From the NCBI GenBank assembly GCA_022605405.1, contig JABYQQ010000005.1:310001-374000 (forward strand): a DNA stretch of 64,000 nucleotides, written 5' to 3'. Position numbers and translations under genes: made by a program. This document shows, piece after piece, positions 19,688 through 31,909 of this stretch (position 1 is its first letter; every line of letters begins with the position of its first letter). A model generated the notes under the pieces. It ran no database searches and was not told the origin of the DNA. It worked only from the letters and a program-made list of their open reading frames with translations. This DNA is from Earliella scabrosa. Lineage: Eukaryota; Basidiomycota; Agaricomycetes; Polyporales; Polyporaceae.

Positions 19688-22022
19688 ATGTCTTCGGGCG
19701 ATGCGACAACCCAGGACGCCGCCGCCGGGTCCTCAAAGCACGCCTTCTCCCTGGAAAACATCCTCGGCGCAGACCATGAGAGCGTCGAGCATCCAACAGC
19801 GACGAAGGAGGCGCTGACCGGAGCGAACGGATGGGACGAGGAGACAGGGCAGCAGCACGTCGCCCAGGGCTTCTGCGTGGAATGCGAGGGTACGTGACTC
19901 CCACATAGAGGAGATGGTGTGAAAGCTCAGCGCACGAGTGTCCCAGATCAACCCGCCCAGGTGTTTTGCGAGACATGCTCGGACAACTTCTGCGAGGTCT
20001 GCTTCGCTGCCCAGCACCGGAAGGGTAGCCGCAAACGTCATGCATCCAAGCCTCTGTCAGGTCCGCAGGAGAAAAGGGCAAAGGTTGATGAGGGTGCACC
20101 ACCAGACGAGAATGGCAAAGCGGTGAACGGAGATGAGGTGCGTCAGCGGATTCTCAGATCGAGTTACGGATCACATTGTATTCATGCGGGCGAGATAGAT
20201 GCATGTGGACGAGGGCGCAGAAGACTCGGGTGAAGAGCTAGAACGGGCTGCGACCGAAGCCGCGTCCTCGAAGATGGACATTGTATTGTCTTCCCAACCT
20301 ACCCCAGGCTCGTCCGTTGGCGAGTGGTTCGTTGAGCGCGCAAAGTTCATACCCATGCGGCTCACGCTGGAAGAGCGGAAGTATCTCAGATTGCTCGAAG
20401 CGGCACTCAATGTGTCCGAGTACACGGACAAGATTGATACTATTGGCTTCGGGCTCTCGAAGGCGAAGCGGATAGTTCACCAGATCCGGGAGCTATGTGC
20501 TATCCTCTCTGGCCTGGTGTTGTCCGCGGACTATAAGCAAGGCCAGGAGCTCTTCCAGGACCGTGACTTTCAAGCGAACGAGGAATTCTACCAGACCATC
20601 TTCGAGCTCGGTCGACGCCACAAGATCATGAACCCAGACAAGATGCGCTCCACGTACGGGAAGCTCATCTACATCTTGCAGGTGAGTCACTCTACGCAAG
20701 AAGATCCATACACGTGCCCTGATCCGTGTCTCAGGATAGCCAAACGCCTGAAGTAAAGGACCTCCTCAGCTTCTCCTGCGTCAAGCCGATCAAAAGTGTA
20801 TACAACGTGCTCGAGAAGCACGAAGCGATCGACCTGCTTCGGGACGACCTGATCTCGGTCGCAACGAAGGAGATCTACTCCGAAGGGCGATCCCGCCGCG
20901 ATATCCAAAAGGATATTAAGAGCAAGGAACGCGCCATTGAGATGCTCTCGAGCAGGTACGCTCGAAACGGCCTTTCGCAGGAGCAGGTCCGGCAGTGCAT
21001 ATACTCCATCGGCGACAACCACGCGTTCTTGCGCACGAACCGCGACCCCTGTGATCGCATGATCGCGTACCTCAAGCAGTACTTCCATGCTACGCAGCCG
21101 AAGGATTCGAAGAGCAGCCTCGCGATCAAAATGGGCAAGGGAGGCGCACGCCTTACTCATGACCACCAAAAGCAGTACGCTTATGTACTGCAGAGTCTGA
21201 CACTATGGCGCGAGATCCTCCACGGTATGTTAGACTGGGGGGCGAGGAAATTCCGGCTCACGCCCCGTTGTGTAGACATGTTCCACCTGTGGACACTCGC
21301 GGAGTCCGACCTCTTGAACGAGAACGTGCCGTACCGCCTGCGCGACACCGGCCAGGGGTTGAACCGGGTGCAGGCCGCACCCAAGACCTCCCGCATGATG
21401 CACGCCATCCTCAACCGCGCACAGCGGAGCATCGGCTCCTGGGTGGGCTCGTCCGTCATCCACATGGGCGACCACAACGTTCCAAACGCGCTCATGTTCA
21501 TTGGTAAGTCCTGTCACTCTTATGACTCCGCTCTCGCAACTGATCTCGATGTTGTTCTTCCGTCCGACCTGAACAGACAAGTACTCGCAAGTATACCGCA
21601 TCCTCCTTCCGATCTGCAACACGCTCTCGCAGATACCCCAGCTCGCGGAGAACCCCGCGCTGCGCTCGTACATCGAGGACGAATGGGGCTCGACTGAGGG
21701 CCTGAGCCGCGAGATCCTCGCCGACTTCTTCCGACACGGGTTCGACGGTTCGGGCGCAGGGAACTACTTCGATGCAGGTCAGTTGCGCACACGCTCCATA
21801 TTCCGCTGACGTCTTGCATCTAACACGCGTGCGCCAGGATCGTGCATCGACGGTCGCCTGACGAGTGCGTGGAACTGGTGTTCTACGCTCGAGAAGAAGC
21901 GATTTTTCCCGATCTTCCTACTCACAGGTCAGCTAGCTCTTTCTCTCGTGCTTGCGCCTCCTTGCTCACGATGCTCAATCCTCCCGCGTACAGGGTTCAT
22001 CGGCTTCGACGGAGAGTGGTAG
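19688..22022 (+). CDS. DUF2009 / UPF0652 protein with N-terminal B-box-like zinc finger
   Basis: Seven exons: 19688..19889, 19947..20137, 20199..20681, 20735..21503, 21577..21777, 21838..21927 and 21994..22022; 654 residues with all phases consistent. After about 60 residues a B-box-like finger runs across the first splice (FCVEC, VFCETCSDNFCEVCF, HRKGSRKRH). The long DUF2009 region follows, with EWFVERAKFIPMRLTLEERK, IDTIGFGLSKAKRIV, VLEKHEAIDLLRDDLIS, SIGDNHAFLRTNRDPCDRMI, GDHNVPNALMFIDKYSQVYRIL and the conserved end LEKKRFFPIFLLTGFIGFDGEW. This family is widespread in eukaryotes and has no settled function. ATG 19688 is preferred because the frame further upstream has only GTG. It converges on eIF3m, leaving about 220 bases between the two stops. 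Confidence 0.92.
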
Positions 22023-22242
22023 ACCTAGATCTCCTCATCATAGACCTGCTTGCATATACACCTGGACCCATCGCATCGTAGACCACACTCGCACCTCTTC
22101 GCAAATTGCTACATTGTCTTGGGATACAACATGTCTACTACAATCGGGCACACGTAGATTTTGCACGCTTCCGCTGCACGTCTTGATGGTTGTGCGTGAA
22201 GGCGATCGTCAAGAACCAGCAGCCAGCATATGCCGCCCCTGC

Positions 22243-23885
22243 TCACGCGACAGCAGCCTGTGCAGCCGCCGCGGGAGTCTCGATCCCAACTGGGGCAGCA
22301 GCACCGTTCGCAGGTGCATCCGCGGCAGCGGCGCTCGAGCCGCTCTTCTTGCGGCTGGCAGAAACGACTTCGAGGACGCTGGCGAGGCCAGTCTTCCATG
22401 CCTGCAGGCGCTTCTCAAGGACCTCCCACTGCTCGCGCTCGAACGCACGCGCGGTCGCGCGGGTGACGTGCAGCGTCTGTGTCGTCTGCGAGAGCTTTCC
22501 GGAAATGAGGCCGGCGCGGATGGCTGCCCGGGCGGTGGGTCAGCGTATGTGGGCCTTGCTGAGAGTTCGGCGCGTGGGACGTACCATCGATGACCCAGGA
22601 CTCGACCTGGGTGAGCTCGACTTGCAGTGCTGCGGCGATGATCGAGTAGGGCACGTCGCGCCCGATGTTTTGGAAGGCGAGCGTGGCGAGCGTGAGTAGG
22701 CGGATCTTGCGCTCCAGGAGTGCGTTGTCCAGCTCTGTGGAGTGCTTCTGAATTGCTGCGAGGGGGACGCTGAGGAGAGGGCACGTACCGTATTTGGAGA
22801 ACGCGTCGGAGTGGCTCTCCGCCCATGACTTGTACTGTGCGAGGCTGTCGTTGAGGAAGATCTGGAGGAGCGCAAAGAGCTCGTGGTCCTTGGCTGCAAC
22901 GACCGCGTCGAGACGGAAGAGGGAGTCGAAGTCGAAGAATGTGGTCAGGCGGAAGGCAGCAGCGACGGCGTCGATCGCTGCGCTCTGTGCGGATGATGGG
23001 GGGAGCGAGCGGACGTAGGCGAGTTGATACTTGAAAGAGGAGATTCTGCACGATCACGCGACGTCTTGGTGAACAACCGGCCAAGAAGGAAGGGACGAAC
23101 ACAGGTGGGATACTCACGACTGTCCGGCCTTCTGGAAAGCATCAACCAGGAGTTTGAGGAAATCGCTCTTTTCTTCTGGCGAGACCTCCCATTCCGACAG
23201 CCACTTCTCTACGTCTGACTGGCTGAGTCCAAGGGTGTCGAGCTCATCGTTCCCGCTTGCAAGCTCTAGGAGCGTCTTGTATACTGGTAACCGCAGGGCA
23301 GATCGTCGTGGGATGGCGTTGAATAGATTAGACAATCTGCAAGACGCGTCATGAACACTTCCAGCGTGTGGACATGAAATCCTTACATGCGGTATTTCGT
23401 CGAAGTATGGTCGGGTGAGGAAGAGATGGTAGAGAGCAGTCTCTCGAGATGTGAGCGAGTTTCCGGCGCGTCGACAGAATACAATGTTAGGAAATGGGAG
23501 AAGAGGAGGTTGTAGAAGCCCTCGATCTCTGGCGAGCATAATCAGAGATTTTCCAATGACCGAAACGCGGATTGTGCTCACCCTTGTCCGAGCCATCCCC
23601 AAGCCCCTTCACCTCCTCCAGCACCGAGCCCAAAACTTTTCTCCTCCGCTCCTCATCTTCTTCTATGGGTTTCTGCCCTTCTGAGGTGGCTAAGGACTCT
23701 TGGAAAGGTTGGATGTATGCAGCCCGACCGTCCTCGGGTAGAGTACGCGCCAAATATGTTACGAGCTCGAGGATCTAGTCGAGATTGATCTCAATCAGTC
23801 TGAACACTGCACGAGTTGCGCTACGACATACCTGCTCCTCAAAAGTACCCTCCGCGAAGATGGATATTGAGTCCGTTACGGCCAT
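22243..23885 (-). CDS. eIF3m: Eukaryotic translation initiation factor 3 subunit M
   Basis: Seven exons: 23832..23885, 23582..23774, 23387..23528, 23118..23336, 22789..23045, 22585..22755 and 22243..22523; 438 residues. The helical repeats lead into a PCI/winged-helix region: LTLATLAFQNIGRDVPYSIIAAALQ, VELTQVESWVIDAIRAGLISGKLSQTTQTLHV, then the conserved FEREQWEVLEKRLQAWK near the end. This order matches eIF3m, a PCI subunit of the eIF3 complex that helps load mRNA on the 40S ribosome. The tail is alanine-rich (AADAPANGAAAPV). The start MAVTDSISIFAEGTFEEQ is the only ATG in a conserved-looking N-terminus. It is divergent from MDM34 over a 506-base region. A COP9 signalosome PCI subunit (CSN7-like) is the main alternative, but the length and ending favour eIF3m. 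Confidence 0.87.
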
Positions 23886-24391
23886 TTTGTGATCAGAACC
23901 CACTGAAGGGAGCAGCTAGAAATTAAGATGTACGGAGATCAACAGACGCAAACAACGCATTCTGCCTGCAAGCGCTCGTACCTTTATTCTGGCAGGTCGG
24001 ATCGCTTCGCAGAGATGTGGTCGGCGTCCTCGAGGCCAGAGGATCCTGAATATTACACCCACACGCTTGCGATGCAGAGTCGAGTGAGGCTGTCCTGCGA
24101 GCCAGCCGCAGGAGGACGCTGAGCCCGAGCCCGACGGCCTCGAAGACGGACAGCCGGGGAATTCATTTTGGTGCCGGCGAGTTTCGCAAGCCTCGACTGA
24201 ACCTCGATCTTCCTCCGACATGTCATCCCGACTCCTCCCCCGCGGCCTCCCTCTTGTCCTCTGAGCTATCCTACTATCCTGGCGAACACAATCTCGATAG
24301 ACTAGACAACACTACACTCCTCTTGCACTGCAAACAACTAGCTTGACAACTTCCCCGTCCATATGCTGAGCTCTGCACAAGCTTCGTCTCG
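23886..24391. other. Divergent promoter region, eIF3m / MDM34
   Basis: 506 bases between two oppositely directed housekeeping genes. It has pyrimidine-rich runs just before the MDM34 start (cttccccgtcc) as is common in fungal promoters. No other gene. Confidence 0.5.
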
Positions 24392-26622
24392 ATGTCATTC
24401 ACCTTCAAATGGCCTCGCTTCTCCGACCAGTTTCACACCAATGCCATCCAGATGCTCGAGTCTGCCCTCAACAAGGGCAACAAGCCTCCAGTCATAGCGG
24501 ATAGGATCGAGGTTGTGGAACTGGAGATGGGCACACAAGTACGTTTCACGCAAGAATACCTCGGTCTCGACCTTAACAGAGTGTCGTGCGGTAGCCCCCA
24601 GAGCTGGAGATTCGCGACATTGGCGAGCTGACGATGGACCAATTCCGAGGGATTTTTCGCTTGACATATGCCGGGGATGCGCACATTGTGTTGAGGACCA
24701 AGGTTCAGGTGCGTACCGCGCACGTCGTACCTCACCCGTCCGCCTGAGCGTTGGCACACATCCCTATCCCATAGGCAAACCCTCTGAACCACAAGCAGCC
24801 TGATATCCACCTTATGGGCGGGTCTCGGGGCATGCTCGCAGCGAAGCATCCGCTTGTTGTCCCTATGCTTCTCCGCCTCTCACACTTCCGCCTCAACTCC
24901 TACGTCGTCCTCGTTGTGTCGCGTCAGAAGGGCATCACACTTGTCTTCAAGACCGATCCGCTGCAAAATGTCGATATCAACAGCACATTTGACTCCATCG
25001 CGGTCATTCAGAAGTTCATCCAGCGCGAGATCGAGGGTCAGCTCCGCCAGATGTTCCGAGAGGACCTACCTGGGATCATCCACCGGCTCAGCCAGCAATG
25101 GGTCAAGGCCAAAGTCGAGGCGCCATACCTCGCGAAGAACCCCGTCGCGTCGCGTCCACACAGCTATGAGACCGCGTCGAGTCCCGACATGTCTTCATAT
25201 CGCATCCCTCGTATGCCGCCAGTCGGAGTCTCACCAAGTCTTGTGCGCCGTCCATCCTCCATCGTTCCTCTCACACGACCTCGCTCTCCTTCCGCGCGTT
25301 CCATGTCCAGCACAGGCAAACGACCTGCTGCCTCCCTTGTTGCCTCCCCCGCCTCTCGCGCGCCCTCCCAGAGCACAAGCCATGATCTCCATCACCATCA
25401 TCACGACGGACCTACGTCATTTCCCGAGATCGAGAATTACGATCCAACATATGGTCTTCGACCAGAAGGCCTCCCTTCCAAAAGCACTTTCAGCAGTCTG
25501 CGCACTCTCTTCTCGCGAAATAAGGGTCTCGCAGACCTTGCGGAGGAGTCCAGCGAGGCGGAGGATGAGACCGGCTCGTTCGATCCGGGCACCTGGGAGG
25601 ACTTCCTTTCCGACGGCGGCAACATCGGCCCGTCGGTCTCCGAAATTGGAGACGTCACGGAATACGAGACTGTCCCTGCCGTCGGTGGTGGAACTATCAC
25701 TCGTCCACGAGTCTACCACTCCCAGTCCCAGATCCATGTCTCGCACGACGGTGAGGTCGATGACATTCCCCCACCTCGCAGACCAGAACCATCGAGGCCT
25801 CCATCCATACGTTCTCCGTCCCGACCTGGTTCTCTCTACAACCCGTATTTTGCCGGAATGACTCCCATGTATGAAACCGTCACCGAAGCACATCCATACT
25901 CACAACCCTACCCCGTGGAAAGCTCGACAACTCTGCTCAGGCGGTCGCAGTCGACCCCGCCCGTCCCCTCCCTCGATCACTCACCTTTCCGCCGTCCTGG
26001 CAGTCCCTCTAGCCTGCACACACAACCCTCCCGCTCCAGCGACATGACAAACTCTGTGCCTACACCTCCGCCCCCAGAAGAGGAGACGAGCGTACGGATC
26101 ACACGCCCCCGCCGACTCTCCGCCGCATCCTCCAACCTCGACACGTTCTCCGCCGGTTCGTACGAGCCAGACCACACCACCCCGGACCCGAAGATCGTCC
26201 TCCGCCCGTCGCTAAACGGCAGCATCTCGAAGCTGACCACGCTCTCGCACTCGAACCACACCCTCTCCCCCTACACGCGTACGCTGGAGCACTTCACCGT
26301 CCGCTCCGTCCCCCCGCGCGACGCCAGCACATCCGGGCCCGCGTCGAGCGTCGAGCGGCAGCCCGTGAAGGCGCGCCGGAAGCGACTCCATCGGCTCGGG
26401 TCATCGAGCAAGGGCAAGGGCAAGAGCAGACAGGCCGAGCCGGTGGTCGACGAGGACGTGATCGAGGAGAGCGCGCCGTCGTCGCCCGGGTCGCCGGCGC
26501 CGCCGTCCGAGTTCGACGCGTCGGAGATGGACCGGTACTTCCGCTCGCGCGACGAGCTGATCCCGCGGTACCCGAACCTCCACCCGTCGCATGTCCGCCG
26601 CCGAGTGCCGCACCCGACATGA
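24392..26622 (+). CDS. MDM34: Mitochondrial distribution and morphology protein 34 (ERMES subunit)
   Basis: Three exons, 24392..24538, 24595..24708 and 24775..26622; 702 residues. MSFTFKWPRFSDQFHTNAI and then VELEMGTQPPELEIRDIGEL match the start of the SMP domain of Mdm34, which runs to about residue 190 and ends around INSTFDSIAVIQKFIQREIE and FREDLPGIIHRLS. The rest is a long low-complexity tail rich in Ser, Pro and Arg with a His run. Mdm34 is the outer-membrane subunit of the ER-mitochondria encounter structure, where SMP domains carry phospholipids between membranes. All three exons are required for the SMP core. The last 200 codons are markedly GC-rich. ATG 24392 fits the family N-terminus exactly. 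Confidence 0.93.
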
Positions 26623-27223
26623 CGGGCCTCGCCGACACAGGCTGAGGCGGGTCTTCTGTTTGCTGCATGGTCGTGGACATTCTTTTCTCGCATCGTCATC
26701 CGGATTGAGACATCACTGTACTGTACACTTTACACGCTTACTCTAACGACGTCCGTTGGTTCTGTGATGTCCGTGCTGCCCGAGTCGGTCTCCCTGCCCT
26801 TCATCCGTTCTTTGCGGGCGTGGTGTCATCATAGCTGCAGCTGAAACTTGGGTGTGATGCGCAAGTAAGTAGGTTTGAGGTTGACTCAGCGCGCGTCCGC
26901 CGTGACGTCTCTGGTGCAGTTCAGCATTGATATATGATAGGTAGGTGCATACTACAGCGAGGCGTACATCATAAGGATAGCGCTATAGCTGTTACAGACA
27001 ACAGGGGGCTCAGATACAAGCAAGTAATGACACAAAAGCTACAAAATACAGGCACAACTGAGAGACGATAGTGAAACTGGTCCGAACGCCTGCATAGCGC
27101 AGTCCAAGGGCAACATCCCATATCGCGGTCGGTCAGGCGCAATTTGGAGGCACCTTCATCATGGAGATCGCGTATTTCTGTGGGTAGAGGTGGTGTACTT
27201 GTTTGTCTCCGTCGCGACCAGCC
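26623..27223. other. Convergent 3' region, no gene
   Basis: 600 bases between the MDM34 stop and the virilizer stop; both 3' untranslated regions should lie here. No family motif or repeat seen. Confidence 0.5.
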
Positions 27224-30200
27224 TCACATCGGGCTGAACGCAGGGCCAAGCTGCTGGAACGTGTCGGGTACGACAGCAGGAAACTGCATCCCAGGCGGTA
27301 TACTCACTCCAGGCACTCCCACTCCCACTTGCATTCCCGCTCCCAGGCCGAGAGGGCCTCCAGCCGCCTGCGCGGACACAGGCATGTTCAAAGGATCTAG
27401 TGTAGGCGACGCCTGGCTCGCGCTCTCGAATTCCTGTATCACATACACATCGCAGAAAGCGCCGCAGGGGCGGGCAGGGGAAAAAATAAGAGTAATCAGT
27501 AGGTGGGCTACAGCGCTCACGCGACCATCGCTACACCTACGTCCACATGCATGCTCGGGAGCCTGCTTGTGTTTGCGCGCGCAGCGGACTGCCGCAGCTG
27601 CCTGAAGTCGTTGTTCAGGTACGTTTTCGTCAGCCCCGTCGTCGCCGGGGAGCGCAGGAGCGTCGGGGGCGAGATGGTGACCAGCCCGAAGAGGTCTTGG
27701 GTCAGGACGCGGCGCGGGGGCGTGGACGGCACGGGGGTGTGCTGGCGGAGGATGTCCTCGATGTCGTGGATGGAGAGCTCGATCGAGTCCGTGATATCCG
27801 ATGTCCTCTTGGGAGATGTGCTTGAACCACTGCCGTATACGAGGTGGCTCGAGACTGTTTCGAGACGTTCGACCCAATCTGACGAAAGCGTGGCGGAGAG
27901 GCGGTCCCGGAAAGCCGTAAACTGGTCCGAAGATATCGTATGGAATTCGACCATTCGTGGTATCGTCGACCCGGTCTTGATCAGCCACTCTAGGAGGGTG
28001 ATGATAGAATGCGAAGCTTCTCCGTCAAGGGATACTGGGTGCTGCGTGAGGTCGACGAGCAGCCGTCCGATCTCTGAAGTGACCTTGAGGGGATCGAGAT
28101 ACGACGGGGTGATGGTAGCAAGGATGGTGGCAGATCGTTCCAGTCGTCGCTCAATACGACTCGTCGTGAGCTCCGGAGCCTGTAACGACCGCCACAACGC
28201 GGCGACCAACGCAAAGCGCATCTCGTTGTCGAACACATCAAACTTCTCCGCGAGATGCTCCGCGACTTCACCAAAGTGGGGCGGGGCCAGGTGGAGGTCG
28301 AGCAGCGTCAAGAGGGTAGCCGCGAACCGATGGGCGTCCTCCTCCGCGGCTGCCAGGCTCTCGACGACCCAGCTGGCGGACGACCCTTGGAGAATGTCGG
28401 CGAAGAACCGGAAGAACAGGGATATCTGGCTCTGTGCGATGCGCCGCTTGGTGTCGGGAAGGGACTCGTCTCGGAGAGATTCCACCGCCTGCGCGACGTC
28501 CTTGATCTCCTCCAAAAGCAACCACTCCCCCACGCCGATGGCTCCCTGGTCGAGCTCGACAAGGCGTCTGACGAAGTGCACCTTGTTCTCCGTGTCCAGC
28601 GCACGGCAGAACGCCGAGAGCTCCTGTAGAACCATTGGGATAGCACGTTGCACCCACAACGTCCTCTGCTGCTCCGTACATTCCTGGGTGGGCAAGAGGT
28701 AGTTGATAAGACAAAAGACCTGGAGCAGGTGGTGCGTAGGGTCGAGGCCGTCGCTCTGCAAACCGTGCTGCAAGAGCACGCGCAGGACGACTTGAGCGCC
28801 GGGCTTCCCGCCAGACGCGGCGTCTTGGTCAGAGAGCGCGCGCACGAGGTCGATGCACGATTGACTTGCACCTTGCGCTGCCACCGACGGTTGGCTGGAC
28901 TGAGAGTACAGCATGTCGGCCGCATCCGCACAAGCGAACACGTCGGCAGCATGGGTGGAGAGTGCACGGAGTTGCCGCGAGGGGAGTGAATGGGTGGGCA
29001 CCAGCCGCAGCAGCATCCGTAGGATGTCGTCGACGGTCGAGAAGAGCTGGGCTATCGCGTCTTGCGAGATCCGGGGAGGTGGGCGATAGAGGGTGAAGTG
29101 ACTGCGGATCTCCTCCACTAGTGGGCTCAGCAGGGTACACAGTGCCGTAATCAAGCTGCAACCAGCGTCCACCCAGAAGTCGTCGAGCACCCGATGTTCC
29201 TCATCCTCGTCAAGCTCTCTCTCGACATAGGCCACAGCGACTCGGAGGGTGCGCAAACTTCCGAACGTCGGCGGTCGCACCACCGGCCGCAAGAGCTCGT
29301 CCACAGCACCAGCGAAGCCGTCATCGACAACGAAGGCCGCTGCGCGCATAGAAGCACGTTCGTCCTCGTTTATGTATGATGTCGCGTCGCCTATGTTCAG
29401 GATGCACTTGACGAAGTTGGGGCGTAGGAAGGAGCGAGGGTTTTTCGCCAGATCTGCCAATATGTGTTCTGCGTCGATGCCTGACTGTGTGGGGGGATCG
29501 TTGTCCGTCATGCATTCAAGGCGGAAGGTCATCTGACGCAGCAGGAGTAGATGGTTGACGATCTGGAAGGCGACGGTCAGCTTTCTCCTCAGGAAGACAA
29601 GGGGGTGCGTACCTGCCGGTATCCGTCTGTACCTTGCCACAGACGCAGGATTGCCAGCGTCCTGGCACGACAACGTTCGTCAGGCAGACTATCTGACCAC
29701 GAATACACTGCCATCACGCAGGCAACGCCGACATATGCTCTGACGAAAGCGATGAATTCATCCTGAGTGGGCATAGCATTCGTAGGTCGGTGCGACAACA
29801 GATGAGGTATTGTCACTGGCAAGACGGGGTTCTCTGCGAGACCGGAGACAACGTCTTCGTGTGTGATCATGGACTCGAGCCAGATACCGAACGACTGCTC
29901 GTCAGCCCCTACGTCTTTCAGCATGCTGGCTGCGGCGATGAAGTCGCCTTGTGTGTTTGAGAAGGTATCTTCCAGAGTCGCCCAACCACGAATTCGGGCA
30001 TCGAGCTGTTTCGCTGCCGTGCGTATTTCCCGCTCGTGGTTGGGGTCATCGGACATTGCGGTGAGTATGTCATGGAACCAGTCCGCGTCAAGACGTTTGG
30101 CTATATCTGCATTTGACGCAGCATACAGCAATCTCAAGACCGTCGTTTCGTCTTCGAGAGTAGACGGGTCTAAGATCCGTGGGAACTCGATGGAACCCTA

Positions 30201-31411
30201 AACAACGAATCAGTACATCGACGTGGCAGCAGGATGAGTCGACGAACCAAAAGACTCCTGACCAACGACGGATGCTGACATGCAGCATGGCACAGCAGCC
30301 CTGCGATGAGGTATGTCTGATTGCTGTCTCTCTCCTGCGGTCGGCCGGGGTTAGCATACGGTCAGCACAAGCAAGTCCCGTGTCACTTGCCTTCGAATTG
30401 ATGCATTGAGCAACCTTCTCGACGAAGCGCGTGACGGTCTCTGACGAGACGTTGTCAGGGACAGGGCGCATAGTCAGCCGGAAAGCCTTCTCGAGGTCGA
30501 ACTCAGGGATGTCCTCATCAAGGTCGGGATGAAGATACGGGAAGTCAGGCAGATCCCAGTCGTCGTTGGACGGCTTCAAGCAGAAGACCAACCGTATGAC
30601 GAGCTCGAGTGCTGGTGCATCCGGAATCAACTTGAGTAGCTGACGGGCGAGTTGTGTGGGGTCGCGTGCGTTCGCAGGGTCCAATGCCGGTGCGAGAGAC
30701 ACCGGACTGACGGAGGGTAATGGACGAGACTCATAGACTGTGGGACCTACGGAGGCGTCGGAGACAACTTCTCCGTAGATAGCCATGGACACGGACTCGA
30801 AGGTTCCCCTGACGATCATGAGACGCGTAGCGAACTGGTGTGACGCGTCAGAGAGGGCGCACACAGCAGGGTAACATCACAGGCCCCGTGCGGTACGACA
30901 GAGAAGACTAGGCTAGGTTACGGGTTGCCCGCCAAATAGTTCATAGCAGCTCTGCGCTCCACTCCCATCACTGAGTGGCTAGGAGTATTTTGGCGGGTAA
31001 ACCTAGTCTTCTCGGTCGTACCGAACGGGGCCTGAGTTCTTTACGCACCTCCTCGCCCATATTTACTGTGTAGTCTCTCTGACCGCCTGAGTACGCGATA
31101 GACGTCGGCACAAGAGCATTGGACGGCTTGGGCTTCTCCTTTGCTTGCGGGTTAGTGATGGGGTGCGCGTTGAAATACACGTCTAGGAAGAAGGCCTCGG
31201 GTTCTGTTCGACTGGTAGCCATCCCTCTCAGCGCGCGCGCGACAACCGAGCAGCCTGGAGCATACCTGACTACGTCTGGACATTGCGAAAATGGTTTGAC
31301 GTCCGTGGGGAATATGCGAATGGACTGGATGCGTACTGGGGCAGAGAACCGGATTGCGGCCAGACCGCCCTGTTCAGAGGGCTCGAGTGTGCACCATTGC
31401 AATAAGACCAT
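27224..31411 (-). CDS. Virilizer-like protein (VIR_N domain), m6A methyltransferase-complex subunit
   Basis: Seven exons: 31266..31411, 31049..31211, 30391..30834, 30263..30334, 29613..30197, 27541..29562 and 27224..27433; 1213 residues with consistent phases. The N-terminus (VLLQWCTLEPS, GLAAIRFSAPVRIQSIRIFP, EPEAFFLDVYFNA, FATRLMIVRGTFESVSMAIYGE) matches fungal virilizer N-terminal domains. The rest is a long alpha-helical, armadillo-like scaffold (ALELVIRLVFCL, LIAGLLCHAACQHPSL, ILRLWQGT), ending in a glycine- and proline-rich tail. Virilizer/VIRMA holds the m6A writer together in the nucleus. Intron 3 is a GC-AG intron (AAG|GCAAGT), supported because only it restores SKERDSNQTYLIAG. Intron 2 is long (214 bases) and could hide a further exon. 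ATG 31411 is the first in frame. The family call rests on motifs from memory. Confidence 0.8.
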
Positions 31412-31909
31412 GTTCACTGTGACATTCGGTGGCGACGTCGGTCTCAGTGACTCTCTGGGTCTTGGTCTTCGTCGCGGTCTCGGTGTTGACCAGTGTCTTC
31501 GTGTAGACGTTGACCTGAGTGCTGGTCTCGGTCGCGGTCAAGGTCTGCTCGATCGTCTTCGTGCGGTCGACGATCTCGGTCGAGACCCACACAGAAGCAA
31601 GGAAAGCAGGCAAGCAATAAGAACACAGCGAAAGCAAGGAGAGCAAGCGAGGACGAGAGGCAAGGGAGATCCTGGGAGTCGCAGTAGAAGGCAAGGAGCG
31701 CGTCTCGAAGCCCGTGGCCGGGCACAGATGACATATGCGTTATGGGCGCTTCCCGGCGTAAGACCACCACGGCAAAGTGCCAGGAGCCTGAAAGGCCACG
31801 ACAACGCCCTCTGCGCCGACTCCCGACCCCATATATTGCACCATCAGTCCTTTTTCTCGCCCTGCTCATCCTCTCTGCCTTGCCATAGCCAACGCACCCG
31901 GCCAACAAC
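31412..31909. other. Divergent promoter region, virilizer / ORMDL, with a Thr-rich open frame
   Basis: 498 bases. On the minus strand a frame without ATG reads a hydrophobic segment followed by a threonine-rich run (TLTATETSTQVNVYTKTLVN) and ends inside virilizer exon 1 in another frame. It could be leader sequence or a relic of a secreted protein; I do not call it a gene. Confidence 0.4.
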
